The notes below the pieces were generated by a model that saw nothing but the letters and a program-made list of their open reading frames with translations, ran no database searches and was not told where the DNA came from. Of a stretch of 64,000 nt of DNA, positions 9,797 to 20,380 are shown in pieces. Every line of letters starts with the position of its first letter. The first letter of the stretch is position 1. Source of the stretch: Bufo bufo (lineage: Eukaryota > Chordata > Amphibia > Anura > Bufonidae); contig NC_053392.1 in assembly GCF_905171765.1 (NCBI RefSeq), forward strand, positions 445,002,837 to 445,066,836, read 5' to 3'. The position numbers and the translations under genes were made by a program.

Positions 9797-11362
9797 CAGG
9801 GAGTGCAGAATTATTAGGCAAATGAGTATTTTGACCACATCATCCTCTTTATGCATGTTGTCTTACTCCAAGCTGTATAGGCTCGAAAGCCTACTACCAA
9901 TTAAGCATATTAGGTGATGTGCATCTCTGTAATGAGAAGGGGTGTGGTCTAATGACATCAACACCCTATATTAGGTGTGCATAATTATCAGGCAATTATT
10001 ATCCTTTCCTTTGGTAAAATGGGTCAAAAGAAGGACTTGACAGGCTCAGAAAAGTCAAAAATAGTGAGATATCTTGCAGAGGGATGCAGCACTCTTAAAA
10101 TTGCAAAGCTTCTGAAGCGTGATCATCGAACAATCAAGCGTTTCATTCAAAATAGTCAACAGGGTCGCAAGAAGCGTGTGGAAAAACCAAGGCGCAAAAT
10201 AACTGCCCATGAACTGAGAAAAGTCAAGCGTGCAGCTGCCAAGATGCCACTTGCCACCAGTTTGGCCATATTTCAGAGCTGCAACATCACTGGAGTGCCC
10301 AAAAGCACAAGGTGTGCAATACTCAGAGACATGGCCAAGGTAAGAAAGGCTGAAAGACGACCACCACTGAACAAGACACACAAGCTGAAACGTCAAGACT
10401 GGGCCAAGAAATATCTCAAGACTGATTTTTCTAAGGTTTTATGGACTGATGAAATGAGAGTGAGTCTTGATGGGCCAGATGGATGGGCCCGTGGCTGGAT
10501 TGGTAAAGGGCAGAGAGCTCCAGTCCGACTCAGACGCCAGCAAGGTGGAGGTGGAGTACTGGTTTGGGCTGGTATCATCAAAGATGAGCTTGTGGGGCCT
10601 TTTCAGGTTGAGGATGGAGTCAAGCTCAACTCCCAGTCCTACTGCCAGTTTCTGGAAGACACCTTCTTCAAGCAGTGGTACAGGAAGAAGTCTGCATCCT
10701 TCAAGAAAAACATGATTTTCATGCAGGACAATGCTCCATCACACGCGTCCAAGTACTCCACAGCGTGGCTGGCAAGAAAGGGTATAAAAGAAGAAAATCT
10801 AATGACATGGCCTCCTTTTTCACCTGATCTGAACCCCATTGAGAACCTGTGGTCCATCATCAAATGTGAGATTTACAAGGAGGGAAAACAGTACACCTCT
10901 CTGAACAGTGTCTGGGAGGCTGTGGTTGCTGCTGCACGCAATGTTGATGGTGAACAGATCAAAACACTGACAGAATCCATGGATGGCAGGCTTTTGAGTG
11001 TCCTTGCAAGAAAGGTGGCTATATTGGTCACTGATTTGTTTTTGTTTTGTTTTTGAATGTCAGAAATGTATATTTGTGAATGTTGAGATGTTATATTCGT
11101 TTCACTGGTAAAAATAAATAATTGAAATGGGTATATATTTGTTTTTTGTTAAGTTGCCTAATAATTATGCACAGTAATAGTCACCTGCACACACAGATAT
11201 CCCCCTAAAATAGCTAAAACTAAAAACAAACTAAAAACTACTTCCAAAAATATTCAGCTTTGATATTAATGAGTTTTTTGGGTTCATTGAGAACATGGTT
11301 GTTGTTCAATAATAAAATTAATCCTCAAAAATACAACTTGCCTAATAATTCTGCACTCCCTG
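9797..11362 (+). mobile_element. Tc1/mariner DD37E transposon, apparently complete
   Basis: 1566 bp flanked by TA at 9795-9796 (shared with the preceding element) and 11363-11364. The termini are CAGGGAGTGCAGAATTATTA and its complement. A second, internal pair of sites, GTGCATAATTATCAGGCAA near 9978 and its inverted counterpart near 11153, gives an inverted-repeat/direct-repeat arrangement. One open transposase lies inside. Spacing and termini fit the vertebrate DD37E (TRT) group; that subgroup name is an inference from the triad. Confidence 0.93.
10019..11056 (+). CDS. Tc1/mariner transposase, DD37E, intact
   Basis: 345-residue transposase. The open frame extends upstream to a GTG at 9977, but that part contains the internal terminal-repeat site. 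The ATG at 10019 gives a proper N-terminus (MGQKKDLTGSEKSKIV), so I chose it. Residues 1-110 are helix-turn-helix DNA binding. The triad is Asp144 (LWTDEMR), Asp237 (MQDNAPSH) and Glu275 (NPIENLW), with 37 residues between the last two. Typical WPPFSPDLNP precedes the Glu. No stop or shift is present. The C-terminus (LVTDLFLFCF) reads into T-rich 3' sequence and may be slightly extended. It is adjacent to, and in the same direction as, the DD34E transposase. Confidence 0.93.
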   Translation: MGQKKDLTGSEKSKIVRYLAEGCSTLKIAKLLKRDHRTIKRFIQNSQQGRKKRVEKPRRKITAHELRKVKRAAAKMPLATSLAIFQSCNITGVPKSTRCAILRDMAKVRKAERRPPLNKTHKLKRQDWAKKYLKTDFSKVLWTDEMRVSLDGPDGWARGWIGKGQRAPVRLRRQQGGGGVLVWAGIIKDELVGPFQVEDGVKLNSQSYCQFLEDTFFKQWYRKKSASFKKNMIFMQDNAPSHASKYSTAWLARKGIKEENLMTWPPFSPDLNPIENLWSIIKCEIYKEGKQYTSLNSVWEAVVAAARNVDGEQIKTLTESMDGRLLSVLARKVAILVTDLFLFCF

Positions 11363-11364
11363 TA

Positions 11365-11664
11365 TGTAGCAGAAATTGTCTGGATGGTTAACATATTTGC
11401 ATGTATAACTTAAAATCTAAACGTGTCAGGCAAATTCCAAGTTGATATTTGGAATCAGCGATCTCATTTTAGTATAAATCACATGTTTTTCTCTCAGTAG
11501 CAAAATCATTTTTGACTTATTACATGGATATACTGTAAATGTCAAGATGGGAATATGTTTTTTTTCTTTTTAACTTTTGAATATACATGAATTTGATTGA
11601 AGGAGTAAAATTTTATATGTTGTGGTTAGAACAGTGAAGAATAGAAAAAAAAAAAAAAAAATTA
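11365..11664. other. Unassigned sequence with poly-A
   Basis: No gene or recognised repeat. Ends in a run of about 20 A (11642-11661) directly before a TA-flanked palindromic element. Confidence 0.5.
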
Positions 11665-12362
11665 CCGTATATACTTGAGTATAAGCCGACCCGAATATAA
11701 GCCGAGGCCCCTAATTTTACCCAAAAAAAATGGGAAAAATTATTGACTCGAGTATAAGACTAGGGTGGAAAATGCAGCTATAATGCAGAGTGTATGTGTA
11801 TATAATGCACACACTCTACATTATATACACACATCTGCAAGAGGGTGACTCAGATTGATGGGAGTCTGACTCTGACTCCCTGTATTTAATGCAGAGTGTG
11901 TGCATTATATACACACACACTCTGCATTAAATACAGGGAGTCAGACTCCCATCAACTGGGCATTTATTTTTTTTTATTTTTTTTATATTTATCAGGTTGT
12001 TTATTATTATTTTTTTGTTCCCCCCCTCCCTACTTCATACTTGGCCAGGGAGGGGGGGCTGTCCAGGGGGAGGGGAGGCTGTGCAGGGGCCTGTACTTAC
12101 TGCCGGTGTAAATCTCGCGGCCCGCATGTCTCGCGAGATTTACACTGGGAGCTTAACAGAGGTGCCGCGCGGACGTGCTGGGAGCTGACCGGAGCAGCTG
12201 TAAAGGTAAGTAACAGCTTCTCCGGCCCCCAACATGTCATGGTCTGTATTATGGCAATGAAAGTTGCCATAATACAGACCTAGACTCGAGTATAAGACGA
12301 GGGGGCTTTTTGAGCACAAAAATATGTGCCAAAAAACTCGTCTTATACTCGAGTATATACGG
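11665..12362. mobile_element. TA-flanked palindromic MITE
   Basis: 698 bp between TA dinucleotides (11663-11664, 12363-12364), with ends CCGTATATACTTGAGTATAA and, inverted, GTCTTATACTCGAGTATATACGG. The interior holds further inverted repeats: 11790-11830 and 11885-11945 around ATTATATACACACA, 12110-12150 around CTCGCGAGATTTACAC, and 12240-12282 around CTGTATTATGGCAA. It has no transposase and the short open frames inside are chance. The TA target suggests mobilisation by a Tc1/mariner-type enzyme, which is inference. Confidence 0.8.
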
Positions 12363-13206
12363 TAATGAATAAATATATATATATATATATAGCGCTTAGT
12401 GCTTTATACTCTTCACTACTCCTGGGTTGTTAAGTCATAAATCTTTGTGGATGTTTCACTTAATTTTCTAACATATATCAATCCTCCAAGGTAAGGTAAT
12501 AAAATATCTATTACAGCCCACCTGCATGGCACCCCCCCATAGAGTAGGGGGAAATCTTGAAGTTGCAATGTTATTTATTTCCCTCATAAATTTTTGAAAA
12601 ATAAACACATTTTCTTTAGCTTTGCACCAGATTTTTTTTCTTTTTTGGGTAATTTGGAGCATTATGCCTAGAAGGCAAGCAGCTCCTTGTCAGTATTACA
12701 CATGACATCCAGAAAGACCGTATGATGTGGTGAGTTAGGTCTGCACTGCACATAAAACAGAAGTCAGTAATAATTCAGCCAATTTTAAAGGTGCACAAAA
12801 CAGAAATGTGGTTTTAACAGGTCAGTCTATTATACTGGCTGCAAGATCTACATTAAAATGGCAGTCACCGTCACCCGATAGATCCATTTTTATTACTTTT
12901 TAACTGTGTCCCAGACAAACAAGTACATGTGGCAGAATACCAAAACTTGATTGCCTTTAGACTGCATCTGCAGCTCATTGCTGCTTTAATTGTCAATTAT
13001 ATTAAAAATAAAAGTTTAATAACACAGACTAGTGATTTAGAAAAGTTGGCAGGTCATCTGTACTTTTACATCATGACACGGGAAAACAAAGATTTATTTC
13101 AAACTATGCTTCCCTTGTAGGCAATATTCAGACACAAGTTGTTTTGTCTTTTATGATGAGATCCTTCCTGCTTGCTGAGAGGCAAAAAAAAAAAAAAACT
13201 TAAAGG
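12363..13206. other. No gene seen; AT microsatellite
   Basis: An (AT)n microsatellite lies at about 12373-12391 and A-runs near 13181-13198. Otherwise I recognise nothing; the small open frames lack family features. Confidence 0.5.
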
Positions 13207-13473
13207 GGTTCTCTGAGATTGATTTAAAGGACATCTTTTAGCAGATTTGTACCTATGAAACTGACTGACCTGTTGCATGTGCACTTGGCAGCTGAAGACA
13301 TCTGTGTTGGTCCCATGTTCATATGTGCCCGCATTGCTGAGAAAAATTATAAAAAAAAAAATGCAAAGAGCCTCTAGGAGCAATGGGGACATTGCTGCTA
13401 CACCTAAAGGCTCTGCTCTCTCTGCAACTGCTGGGCCCTCTGCACTTTGATTGGCAGGGCTAGGAGTGATAAT
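13207..13473 (+). repeat. Dispersed repeat, inverted partner at 26789-27050
   Basis: Contains GCAATGGGGACATTGCTGCT, CAGCTGAAGACATCTGTGTT and GAGCCTCTAGGAGCAATG. The complement of 26789-27050 carries the same segments in the same order. In both places a hAT-like terminus follows directly. No coding capacity is seen. Confidence 0.65.
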
Positions 13474-13846
13474 TAGTGTTGAGGAAAGCGAAGTTTAGGA
13501 AAACTTTGATTTGCAATGAATTTGAATTTCTTTACGCTTCGTGGTAATGAATTAGGCTTTCCAAAAATGGCGGATGCACGTGTTACAAAGCGAAACTAAG
13601 TGTAGGGGAGACAAGTCTGGGAATTAGGATCACAAAGCCAGCCAATCCGCAGATAGCCATCACCTATGATGTCATCTTTTGCTGGCTTTACTTCCTAGAA
13701 AAGTCAGCAAATGCAGAGAGAAGAGGAGCTAGATGTTCCCAATGACATGTTCTCATTGATATTAGATGATGTGGAAAAGGAGGAAATGCAGATGGTAGTA
13801 GAAGGGCTCCCACCTCTAGGGTAGGAAAGCGCTGGGTTGTAGAAGT
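13474..13846 (+). other. hAT-like non-autonomous fragment
   Basis: Begins TTAGTGTTGAGGAAAGCGAA, close to the TAGNGNTGAGCGAA termini of hAT-type elements here, with AAAACTTTGATTTGCAATGAATTTG resembling the complement of 26690-26788. No second terminus is clear. The rest (13600-13846) has no gene I can name. Confidence 0.4.
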
Positions 13847-13993
13847 GGGTATGCACATAAACAGAGAGCTGAGAGAGAAGAAAGCAAGAAGCAGATGTGC
13901 TGAGATTCATATGTTGTGCTGTTATTTCACAATACAACCCTGTTGGTCATCATGCTACACTTGATGAAAGCCCCGAGTAATCCACTGCTAACA
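13847..13993 (+). repeat. Ty1/copia LTR, 5'-truncated
   Basis: Ends in ...CCACTGCTAACA at 13993, directly before a primer-binding site and a copia gag. The same sequence, in the same orientation, recurs at 26275-26493. Shared blocks include AGAGAGCTGAGAGAGAAGAA and TAATCCACTGC. The left part of this copy is missing or too diverged to place. Confidence 0.7.
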
Positions 13994-14007
13994 GGTTATG
14001 GGCCCAG
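13994..14007 (+). promoter_or_regulatory. Copia primer-binding site, half-tRNA type
   Basis: GGTTATGGGCCCAG follows the LTR end directly. It is the exact complement of CTGGGCCCATAACC from the anticodon arm of eukaryotic initiator tRNA-Met. Copia-type elements prime from that internal region of a cleaved initiator tRNA, which supports the LTR boundary and the family call. Confidence 0.8.
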
Positions 14008-14047
14008 GAGCATACAGAAGGACCACACTGAGCAAAGAAAAGCAAAT

Positions 14048-14634
14048 ATGGCCACCAGCAACAGCTCAGTGAAATTCACAGTGCTAGTCCTGACTAACCA
14101 GTGAAGATGCTTCTAATAAGAGAAGGTATGTGGGAATACACACAAAACTTTAAATCAGACCTACTACCAGAGGATTGGCTGGAGAAGAATCAGAAAGCAC
14201 AGAGCACTTTCTCCCTCAGTATAGATGATGATCAGATTGTGAACATATGTAAATGTGAAACTGAAAAAGAGATGTGGGAGGAGCTACGGAAAGTGCATGA
14301 AAGGATGAATCTCAGCAACAAGCTAAAAGTGTACCAGTCTAAGCTAAGAAAGGGCCAGAATATGCAGGAGTACATAAGAAATACCTTTGAAATTCTAGAG
14401 CACCTGTGAGGCATTGGAGAAGAAACAAAAGATTTCCATGTAGCCGCACTGTTACTCAACGGTCTTCCAGAAAATTATGATACACTTGTGACCTCACTAG
14501 ATGCACATCCAGATAATGAGCTCACTCTGGAGTATGTTAAAGAAAAGCTTGTACAGTAGATGAGTTCAAGAGAAAATCTGAAAATGAAAATAACAGTCAC
14601 AGAGCAGAATCTGCATAAAAGACAAAGGATCTAG
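14048..14634 (+). pseudogene. Ty1/copia gag polyprotein fragment
   Basis: Copia gag forms the particle shell. From the ATG at 14048 the frame reads a short N-terminus, then an in-frame TGA at 14102. It continues after a one-base shift as KMLLIREGMWEYTQ, the conserved copia-type start region. Then come the UBN2-like segments WLEKNQKAQSTFSLSIDDDQI, TEKEMWEELRKVHE, LYQSKLRKGQNMQEYI-like, and LLNGLPENYDTLVTSL. A TGA near 14407 and a TAG near 14557 break it again. No zinc knuckle or pol follows; the element is cut by the TTAA-type repeat at 14652. Confidence 0.8.
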
Positions 14635-15099
14635 TCACAAGCAAAACTCATTTAACCACCTCAGCTCCCCTAGCTTAAACACCCTTAATGACCAGACCAC
14701 TTTTTACACTTCTGCACTACACTACTTTCATCATTTATTGCTCGGTCATACAACTTACCACCCAAATGAATTTTACCTCCTTTTCTTCTCACTAATAGAG
14801 CTTTCATTTGGTAGTATTTCATTGCTGCTGACATTTTTTCTTTTTTTGTTATTAATCGAAATGTAACGATTTTTTTGCAAAAAAATGACATTTTTCACTT
14901 TCAGTTGTAAAATTTTGAAACGACATCCATATATAAATTTTTCTCTAAATTTATTGTTATACATGTCTTTGATAAAAAAAAATGTTTGGGTAAAAAAAAA
15001 ATGGTTTGGGTAAAAGTTATAGCGTTTACAAACTATGGTACAAAAATGTGAATTTCCGTTTTTTGAAGCAGCTCTGACTTTCTGAGCACCTGTCATGTT

Positions 15100-17020
15100 T
15101 CCTGAGGTTCTACAATGCCCAGACAGTACAAACACCCCACAAATGACCCCATTTCGGAAAGTAGACACCCTAAGGTATTCGCTGATGGGCATAGTGAGTT
15201 CATAGAACTTTTTATTTTTTGTCACAAGTTAGCGGAAAATGATGATTTATTTTATTTTTATTTTTTTTCTTACAAAGTCTCATATTCCACTAACTTGTGA
15301 CAAAAAATAAAAACTTCCATGAATGCACTATGCCCATCAGCGAATACCTTAGGGTGTCTTATTTCCAAAATGGGGTCACTTGTGGGGTAGTTATACTGCC
15401 CTGGCATTTTAGGGGCCCAAATGCGTGCGAAGTAGTTTGAAATCAAAATTTGTAAAAAATGGCCGGTGAAATCCGAAAGGTGCTCTTTGGAATGTGGGCC
15501 CCTTTGCCCACCTAGGCTGCAAAAAAAGTGTCACACATCTGGTATTGCCGTACTCAGGAGAAGTTGGGCAATGTGTTTTGTGGTGTCATTTTACATATAC
15601 CCATGCTGGGTGAGAGAAATATCTTGGCAAAAGACAACTTTTCCCATTTTTTTTATACAAAGTTGGCATTTGACCAAGATATTTATCTCACCCAGCATGG
15701 GTATATGTAAAATGACACCCCAAAACACATTGCCCAACTTCTCCTGAGTATGGCAATACCACATGTGTGACACTTTTTTGCATCCTAGGTGGGCAAAGGG
15801 GCCCACATTCCAAAGAGCACCTTTAGGATTTCACAGGTCATTTTTTACACATTTTGATTTCAAACTACTTACCACACATTAGGGCCCCTAGAATGCTAGG
15901 GCAGTATAACTACCCCACAAGTGACCCCATTTTGGAAAGAAGACACCCCAAGGTATTCCGTGAGGGGCATGGTGAGTTCCTAGAATTTTTTTTTTTTTGT
16001 CACAAGTTAGCGGAAAATGATGATTTATTTTATTTTATTTTTTTCTTACAAAGTCTCATATTCCACTAACTTGTGACAAAAAATAAAAACTTCCATGAAC
16101 TCACTATGCCCATCACGAAATACCTTGGGTTGTCTTCTTTCCAAAATGGGGTCACTTATGGGGTAGTTATACTGCCCTGGCATTCTAGGGGCCCTAATGT
16201 GTGGTAAGTAGTTTGAAATCAAAATACTACTCAGGAGAAGTTGGGAAATGTGTTTTGGGGTGTCATTTTACATATACCCATGCTGGGTGAGATAAATATC
16301 TCGGCAAAAGACAACTTTTCCCATTTCTTTATACAAAGTTGGCATTTGACCGAAATATTTCTCTCACCCAGCATGGGTATATGTAAAATGACACCCCAAA
16401 ACACATTCCCCATCTTCTCCTGAGTACGGCGATACCAGATGTGTGCCACTTTTTTGCAGCCTAGATGCGCAAAGGGGCCCACATTCCTTTTAGGAGGGCA
16501 TTTTTAGACATTTGGATCCCAGACTTCTTCTCCCGCTTTAGGGCCCCTAAAATGACAGGGCAGTATAAATACCCCACATGTGACCCCATTTTGGAAAGAA
16601 GACACCCCAAGGTATTCAATGAGGGGCATGGCGAGTTCATATAATTTTTTTTTTTGCCACAAGTTAGCGGAAATTGATATTTTTTTGTTTTTTCTCACAA
16701 AGTCTCCCTTTCCACTAACTTGGGACAAAAATTTCAATCTTTCATGGACTCAATATGCCCCTCAGCGAATACCTTGGGGTGTCTACTTTCCGAAATGGGG
16801 TCACATGTGGAGTATTTATACTGCCCTGGCATTTTAGGGGCCCTAAAGCGGGAGAAGAAGTCTGGAATATAAATGTCTAAAAAAATTTACGCATTTGGAT
16901 TCCGTGAGGGGTATGGTGAGTTCATGTGAGATTTTATTTTTTGACACAAGTTAGTGGAATATGAGACTTTGTAAGAAAAATAAAAATATATTTTTTTTCG
17001 CTAACTTAGGCCAAATAAAT
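15100..17020. repeat. Long inverted repeats of the TTAA element
   Basis: Alternating direct and inverted copies of blocks such as CAGTATAACTACCCCACAAG, ACATATACCCATGCTGGGTG, CACAAGTTAGCGGAAAATGA and GGGCAAAGGGGCCCACATTC. For example 15590-15645 pairs with 15660-15720, 16265-16325 with 16340-16400, and 15180-15260 with 15275-15350. The hairpins would be long and nearly perfect. The several 60-93-codon frames here mirror each other on both strands and are not genes. Confidence 0.85.
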
Positions 17021-17026
17021 GTGTGA

Positions 17027-18217
17027 ATGGAGCCTTACAGGGGGGTGATCAATGACAGGGGGGTGATCAATGACAGGGGGGTGATCAGGGAGTCTATATG
17101 GGGTGATCACCCCCCTGTCATTGATCACCCCCCTGTAAGGCTTTATTCAGACGTCCGTATGTTTTTTACGGATCCACGGATACATGGATCGGATCCGCAA
17201 AACACATACGGACGTCTGAATGGAGCCTTACAGGGGGGTGATCAATGACAGGGGGGTGATCACCCCATATAGACTCCCTGATCACCCCCTGTCATTGATC
17301 ACCCCCCTGTCATTGATCACCCCCCTGTAAGGCTCCATTCAGACCGTATGTGTATGTGTTTTGCGGATCCGATCCATGTATCCGTGGATCTGTAAAATAC
17401 ATACGGACGTCTGAATGGAGCCTTACAGGGGGGTGATCAATGACAGGGGGGTGATCAATGACAGGGGGTGATCAGGGAGTCTATATGGGGTGATCACCCC
17501 CCTGTCATTGATCACCCCCCTGTAAGGCTCCATTCAGATGTCCGTACGTGTTTTGCGGATCCGATCCATGTATCCGTGGATCCGTAAAAAACATACGGAC
17601 GTCTGAATGGAGCCTTACAGGGGGTGATCAATGACAGGGGGGTGATCAGGGAGTCTATATGGGGTTATCACCCCCCTGTCATTGATCACCCCCCTGTAAG
17701 GCTCCATTCAGACGTCCGTATGTGTTTTGCGGATCCGATCCATGTATCCGTGGATCTGTAAAAAACATACGGACGTCTGAATGGAGCCTTACAGGGGGGT
17801 GATCAATGACAGGGGGGTGATCAATGACAGGGGGGTGATCAGGGAGTCTATATGGGGTGATCACCCCCCTGTCATTGATCACCCCCCTGTAAGGCTCCAG
17901 TCAGATGTCCGTACGTGTTTTGCGGATCCGATCCATGTATCTGTGGATCCGTAAAAAAATATGGACGTCTGAATGGAGCCTTACAGGGGGGTGATCAATG
18001 ACAGGGGGGGTGATCACCCCCCTGTCATTGATCACCCCCCTGTAAGGCTCCATTCAGATGTCCGTATGTGTTTTGCGGATCCGATCCATGTATCCGTGGA
18101 TCCGTAAAAAACATACGGACGTCTGAATGGAGCCTTACAGGGGGGTGATCAATGACAGGGGGGTGTTCAATGACAGGGGGGTGATCAGGGAGTCTATATG
18201 GGGTGATCACCCCCGTC
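17027..18217. repeat. GATCACCCCC palindrome array, left part
   Basis: About six units of 150-195 bp, marked by GGACGTCTGAATGGAGCCTT at about 17210, 17405, 17597, 17771, 17963 and 18117. Each unit is itself an inverted repeat: GTAAGGCTCCATTCAGAC and GTCTGAATGGAGCCTTAC surround ATACGGAYGTCT, GGATCCGATCCATGTATC and its complement. GATCA appears dozens of times. The array continues at 20381 after the inserted hAT element. Confidence 0.9.
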
Positions 18218-20372
18218 CAGTGGCGTAACTATCAGGGAAGCAGGGGAAGCAGCTGCTTCGGGGCCCGAGCTCAGAAGGGGCCCGGGAGCAGTCACTGTAC
18301 TTCGTCACCCCGGGCCCCTGTCAGAGCAGCTGACTTCTCCTGCACTTACTTGCACCTCTGACCTGACATCAGTGACATTGCTCCGCCTCTCCCCCTCTTC
18401 AGTTCTTATGATGGACACTGACCAGCAACAGGACGTCCCGATGTGGGCGGAGCTATAATAGCCCCGCCCCTTTTCTACCTGCGATTCCTGCAGCTTGAAG
18501 TGAACCCTCCATGCCCAGCAAGCTGAACATCAGTTGCATTGCCACAACTGCACCAGTGATGTGAGTGGCAGGGGAACTGGGGTTATATTCAGCTTTCCTA
18601 GACTGTGCACATGTGACATGCAGTACAGTAGGAAAGCTGGGTGAATTATATCATGAAATGTCATCCAGCTTCCCTGCTATCCTGCATGGCACAAGTGCAG
18701 AGGCATTAGAGTATGGGGGAGAGGCACAGCAGGAAAGCTGGGTGTCTATATATGTGTATTGTATATGTGTGCGTCCATGTATGTGGTGACTATGTGTATG
18801 AGTGCGCCCCTGTATGTGAAGAGTATGTGTATGAGTGCGTCCATGTATGTGGAGAGTGTGTGTATGATTGCGTCCATGTGTGTGTATGAGTGCGTTCATG
18901 TATGTGAAGAGTATGTGTATGAATGCATCTATGTATATGGTGAGCGCATGTATGAATGCATCTATGTATATGTTCAGTGCGTGTATGAGTGTCCATGTAT
19001 ATGTTGAGTGTGTGTATGAGTGTGTCCATGTATGTGGAGAGTGTGTGTATGAATGCATCTATGTATATGTTGAGTGTGTGTATGACTGCATCTATGTATG
19101 TGGAGAGTGCGTCCATATATGTGGAGAATGCGTGTATGACTGCATCCATGTATGTGGAGAGTGCGTGTAAGACTGCGTCCATGTATGTGGAGAGTGCATG
19201 TACGACTGCGTCCATGTATGTGGAGAGTGTGTGTATGACTGCATCCATGTATGTGGAGAGTGCGTGTAAGACTGCGTCCATGTATGTGGAGAGTGCATGT
19301 ACGACTGCGTCCATGTATGTGGAGAGTGCGTGTATGACTGCGTCCATGTATGTGGAGAGTGCGTGTATGACTGCGTCCATGTATGTGGAGAGTGCATGTA
19401 TGACTGCATCCATGTATGTGGAGAGGGCGTGTATGACTGCATCCATGTATGTGGAGAGGGCGAGTATAACTGCATCCATGTATGTGGAGAGTACATGTAT
19501 GACTGCGTCCATGTATGTGGAGAGTGCGTGTATGACTGCGTCCATGTATGTGGAGAGTGCGTGTATGACTGCATCCATGTATGTGGAGAGTGCGTGTAAG
19601 ACTGCGTCCATGTATGTGGAGAGTGCATGTACGACTGCGTCCATGTATGTGGAGAGTGCGTGTATGACTGCGTCCATGTATGTGGAGAGTGCGTGTATGA
19701 CTGCGTCCATGTATGTGGAGAGTGCATGTACGACTGCGTCCATGTATGTAGAGAGTGCATGTATGACTGCGTACATGTATGTGGAGAGTGCCTGTATGTC
19801 TGCATCCATGTATGTGGAGAGTGCGTGTATGACTGCGTCCATGTATGTGGAGAGTGCGTGTATGACTGCGTCCATGTATGTGGAGAGTGCTTGTATGACT
19901 GCGTCCATGTATGTGGAGAGTGCGTGTATGACTGCGTCCATGTATCTGGAGAGTGTGTGTATGACTGCGTCCATGTATGTGGAGAGTGCGTGTATGACTG
20001 CGTTCATGTACGTGGAGAGTGCGTGTATGACTGCGTTCATGTACGTGGAGAGTGCGTCCATGGCTGCAGTATGAAAAGTACAGAGGCTAAAATACTTGTG
20101 GATATGTAGAGGTAAATCAAACGGGTCTATTACAATTGCAGCGCAGGTTTTAAAGGGGTTGAGTTGAATATAAACTCCGTCAGCAACTTTAAATGTTAAA
20201 AAACAGTCGTGCTAAAAATTACAGTAAATACAGTAAATAAAAAGTCACAAAATAGCCATATAAGAGGGGTTTGCACAGGAGGAGGCGGTTTGTGAAGAAG
20301 TGTGTAAGTGTGTGTGGGGGGCCCCGTACAAAAATTTGCTGTGGGGCCCAGTCAGTTCTAGTTACGCCTCTG
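18218..20372. mobile_element. Non-autonomous hAT element carrying a minisatellite
   Basis: 2155 bp with ends CAGTGGCGTAACTATC and, inverted, TAGTTACGCCTCTG. It is flanked by the exact 8-bp duplication CCCCCGTC (18210-18217 and 20373-20380), the hAT hallmark. It interrupts the GATCACCCCC array. The first 500 bp is GC-rich non-coding; 18760-20062 is a 33-bp minisatellite. No transposase is present, so it needed one in trans. Confidence 0.93.
18760..20062. repeat. 33-bp minisatellite, about 39 units
   Basis: Unit starts TGTATGACTGCGTCCATG and ends in GTATGTGGAGAGTGCG. Units near 18760-19090 are diverged; those from about 19100 to 20060 differ by a few bases. Because 33 is a multiple of three, long open frames appear on both strands (up to 423 codons on the minus strand and 361 on the plus strand). 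They encode 11-residue repeats and have no sign of being genes. Confidence 0.95.
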
Positions 20373-20380
20373 CCCCCGTC

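Noticed and set aside
9977..10018. Upstream extension of the DD37E transposase
   Set aside because: It starts at a GTG and translates the internal terminal-repeat site; the ATG at 10019 gives the expected N-terminus.
11896..12283. 71-127-codon plus-strand frames
   Set aside because: They fall in a TA-flanked palindromic MITE with low-complexity codons; no family resemblance.
15466..16837. Several 60-93-codon frames on both strands with matching peptides
   Set aside because: Products of long inverted repeats; the same peptides appear in inverted copies and no domain is recognisable.
18790..20061. 423-codon minus-strand and 361-codon plus-strand open frames
   Set aside because: Both are by-products of a stop-free 33-bp minisatellite; every frame encodes an 11-residue repeat and no start context or domain is seen.
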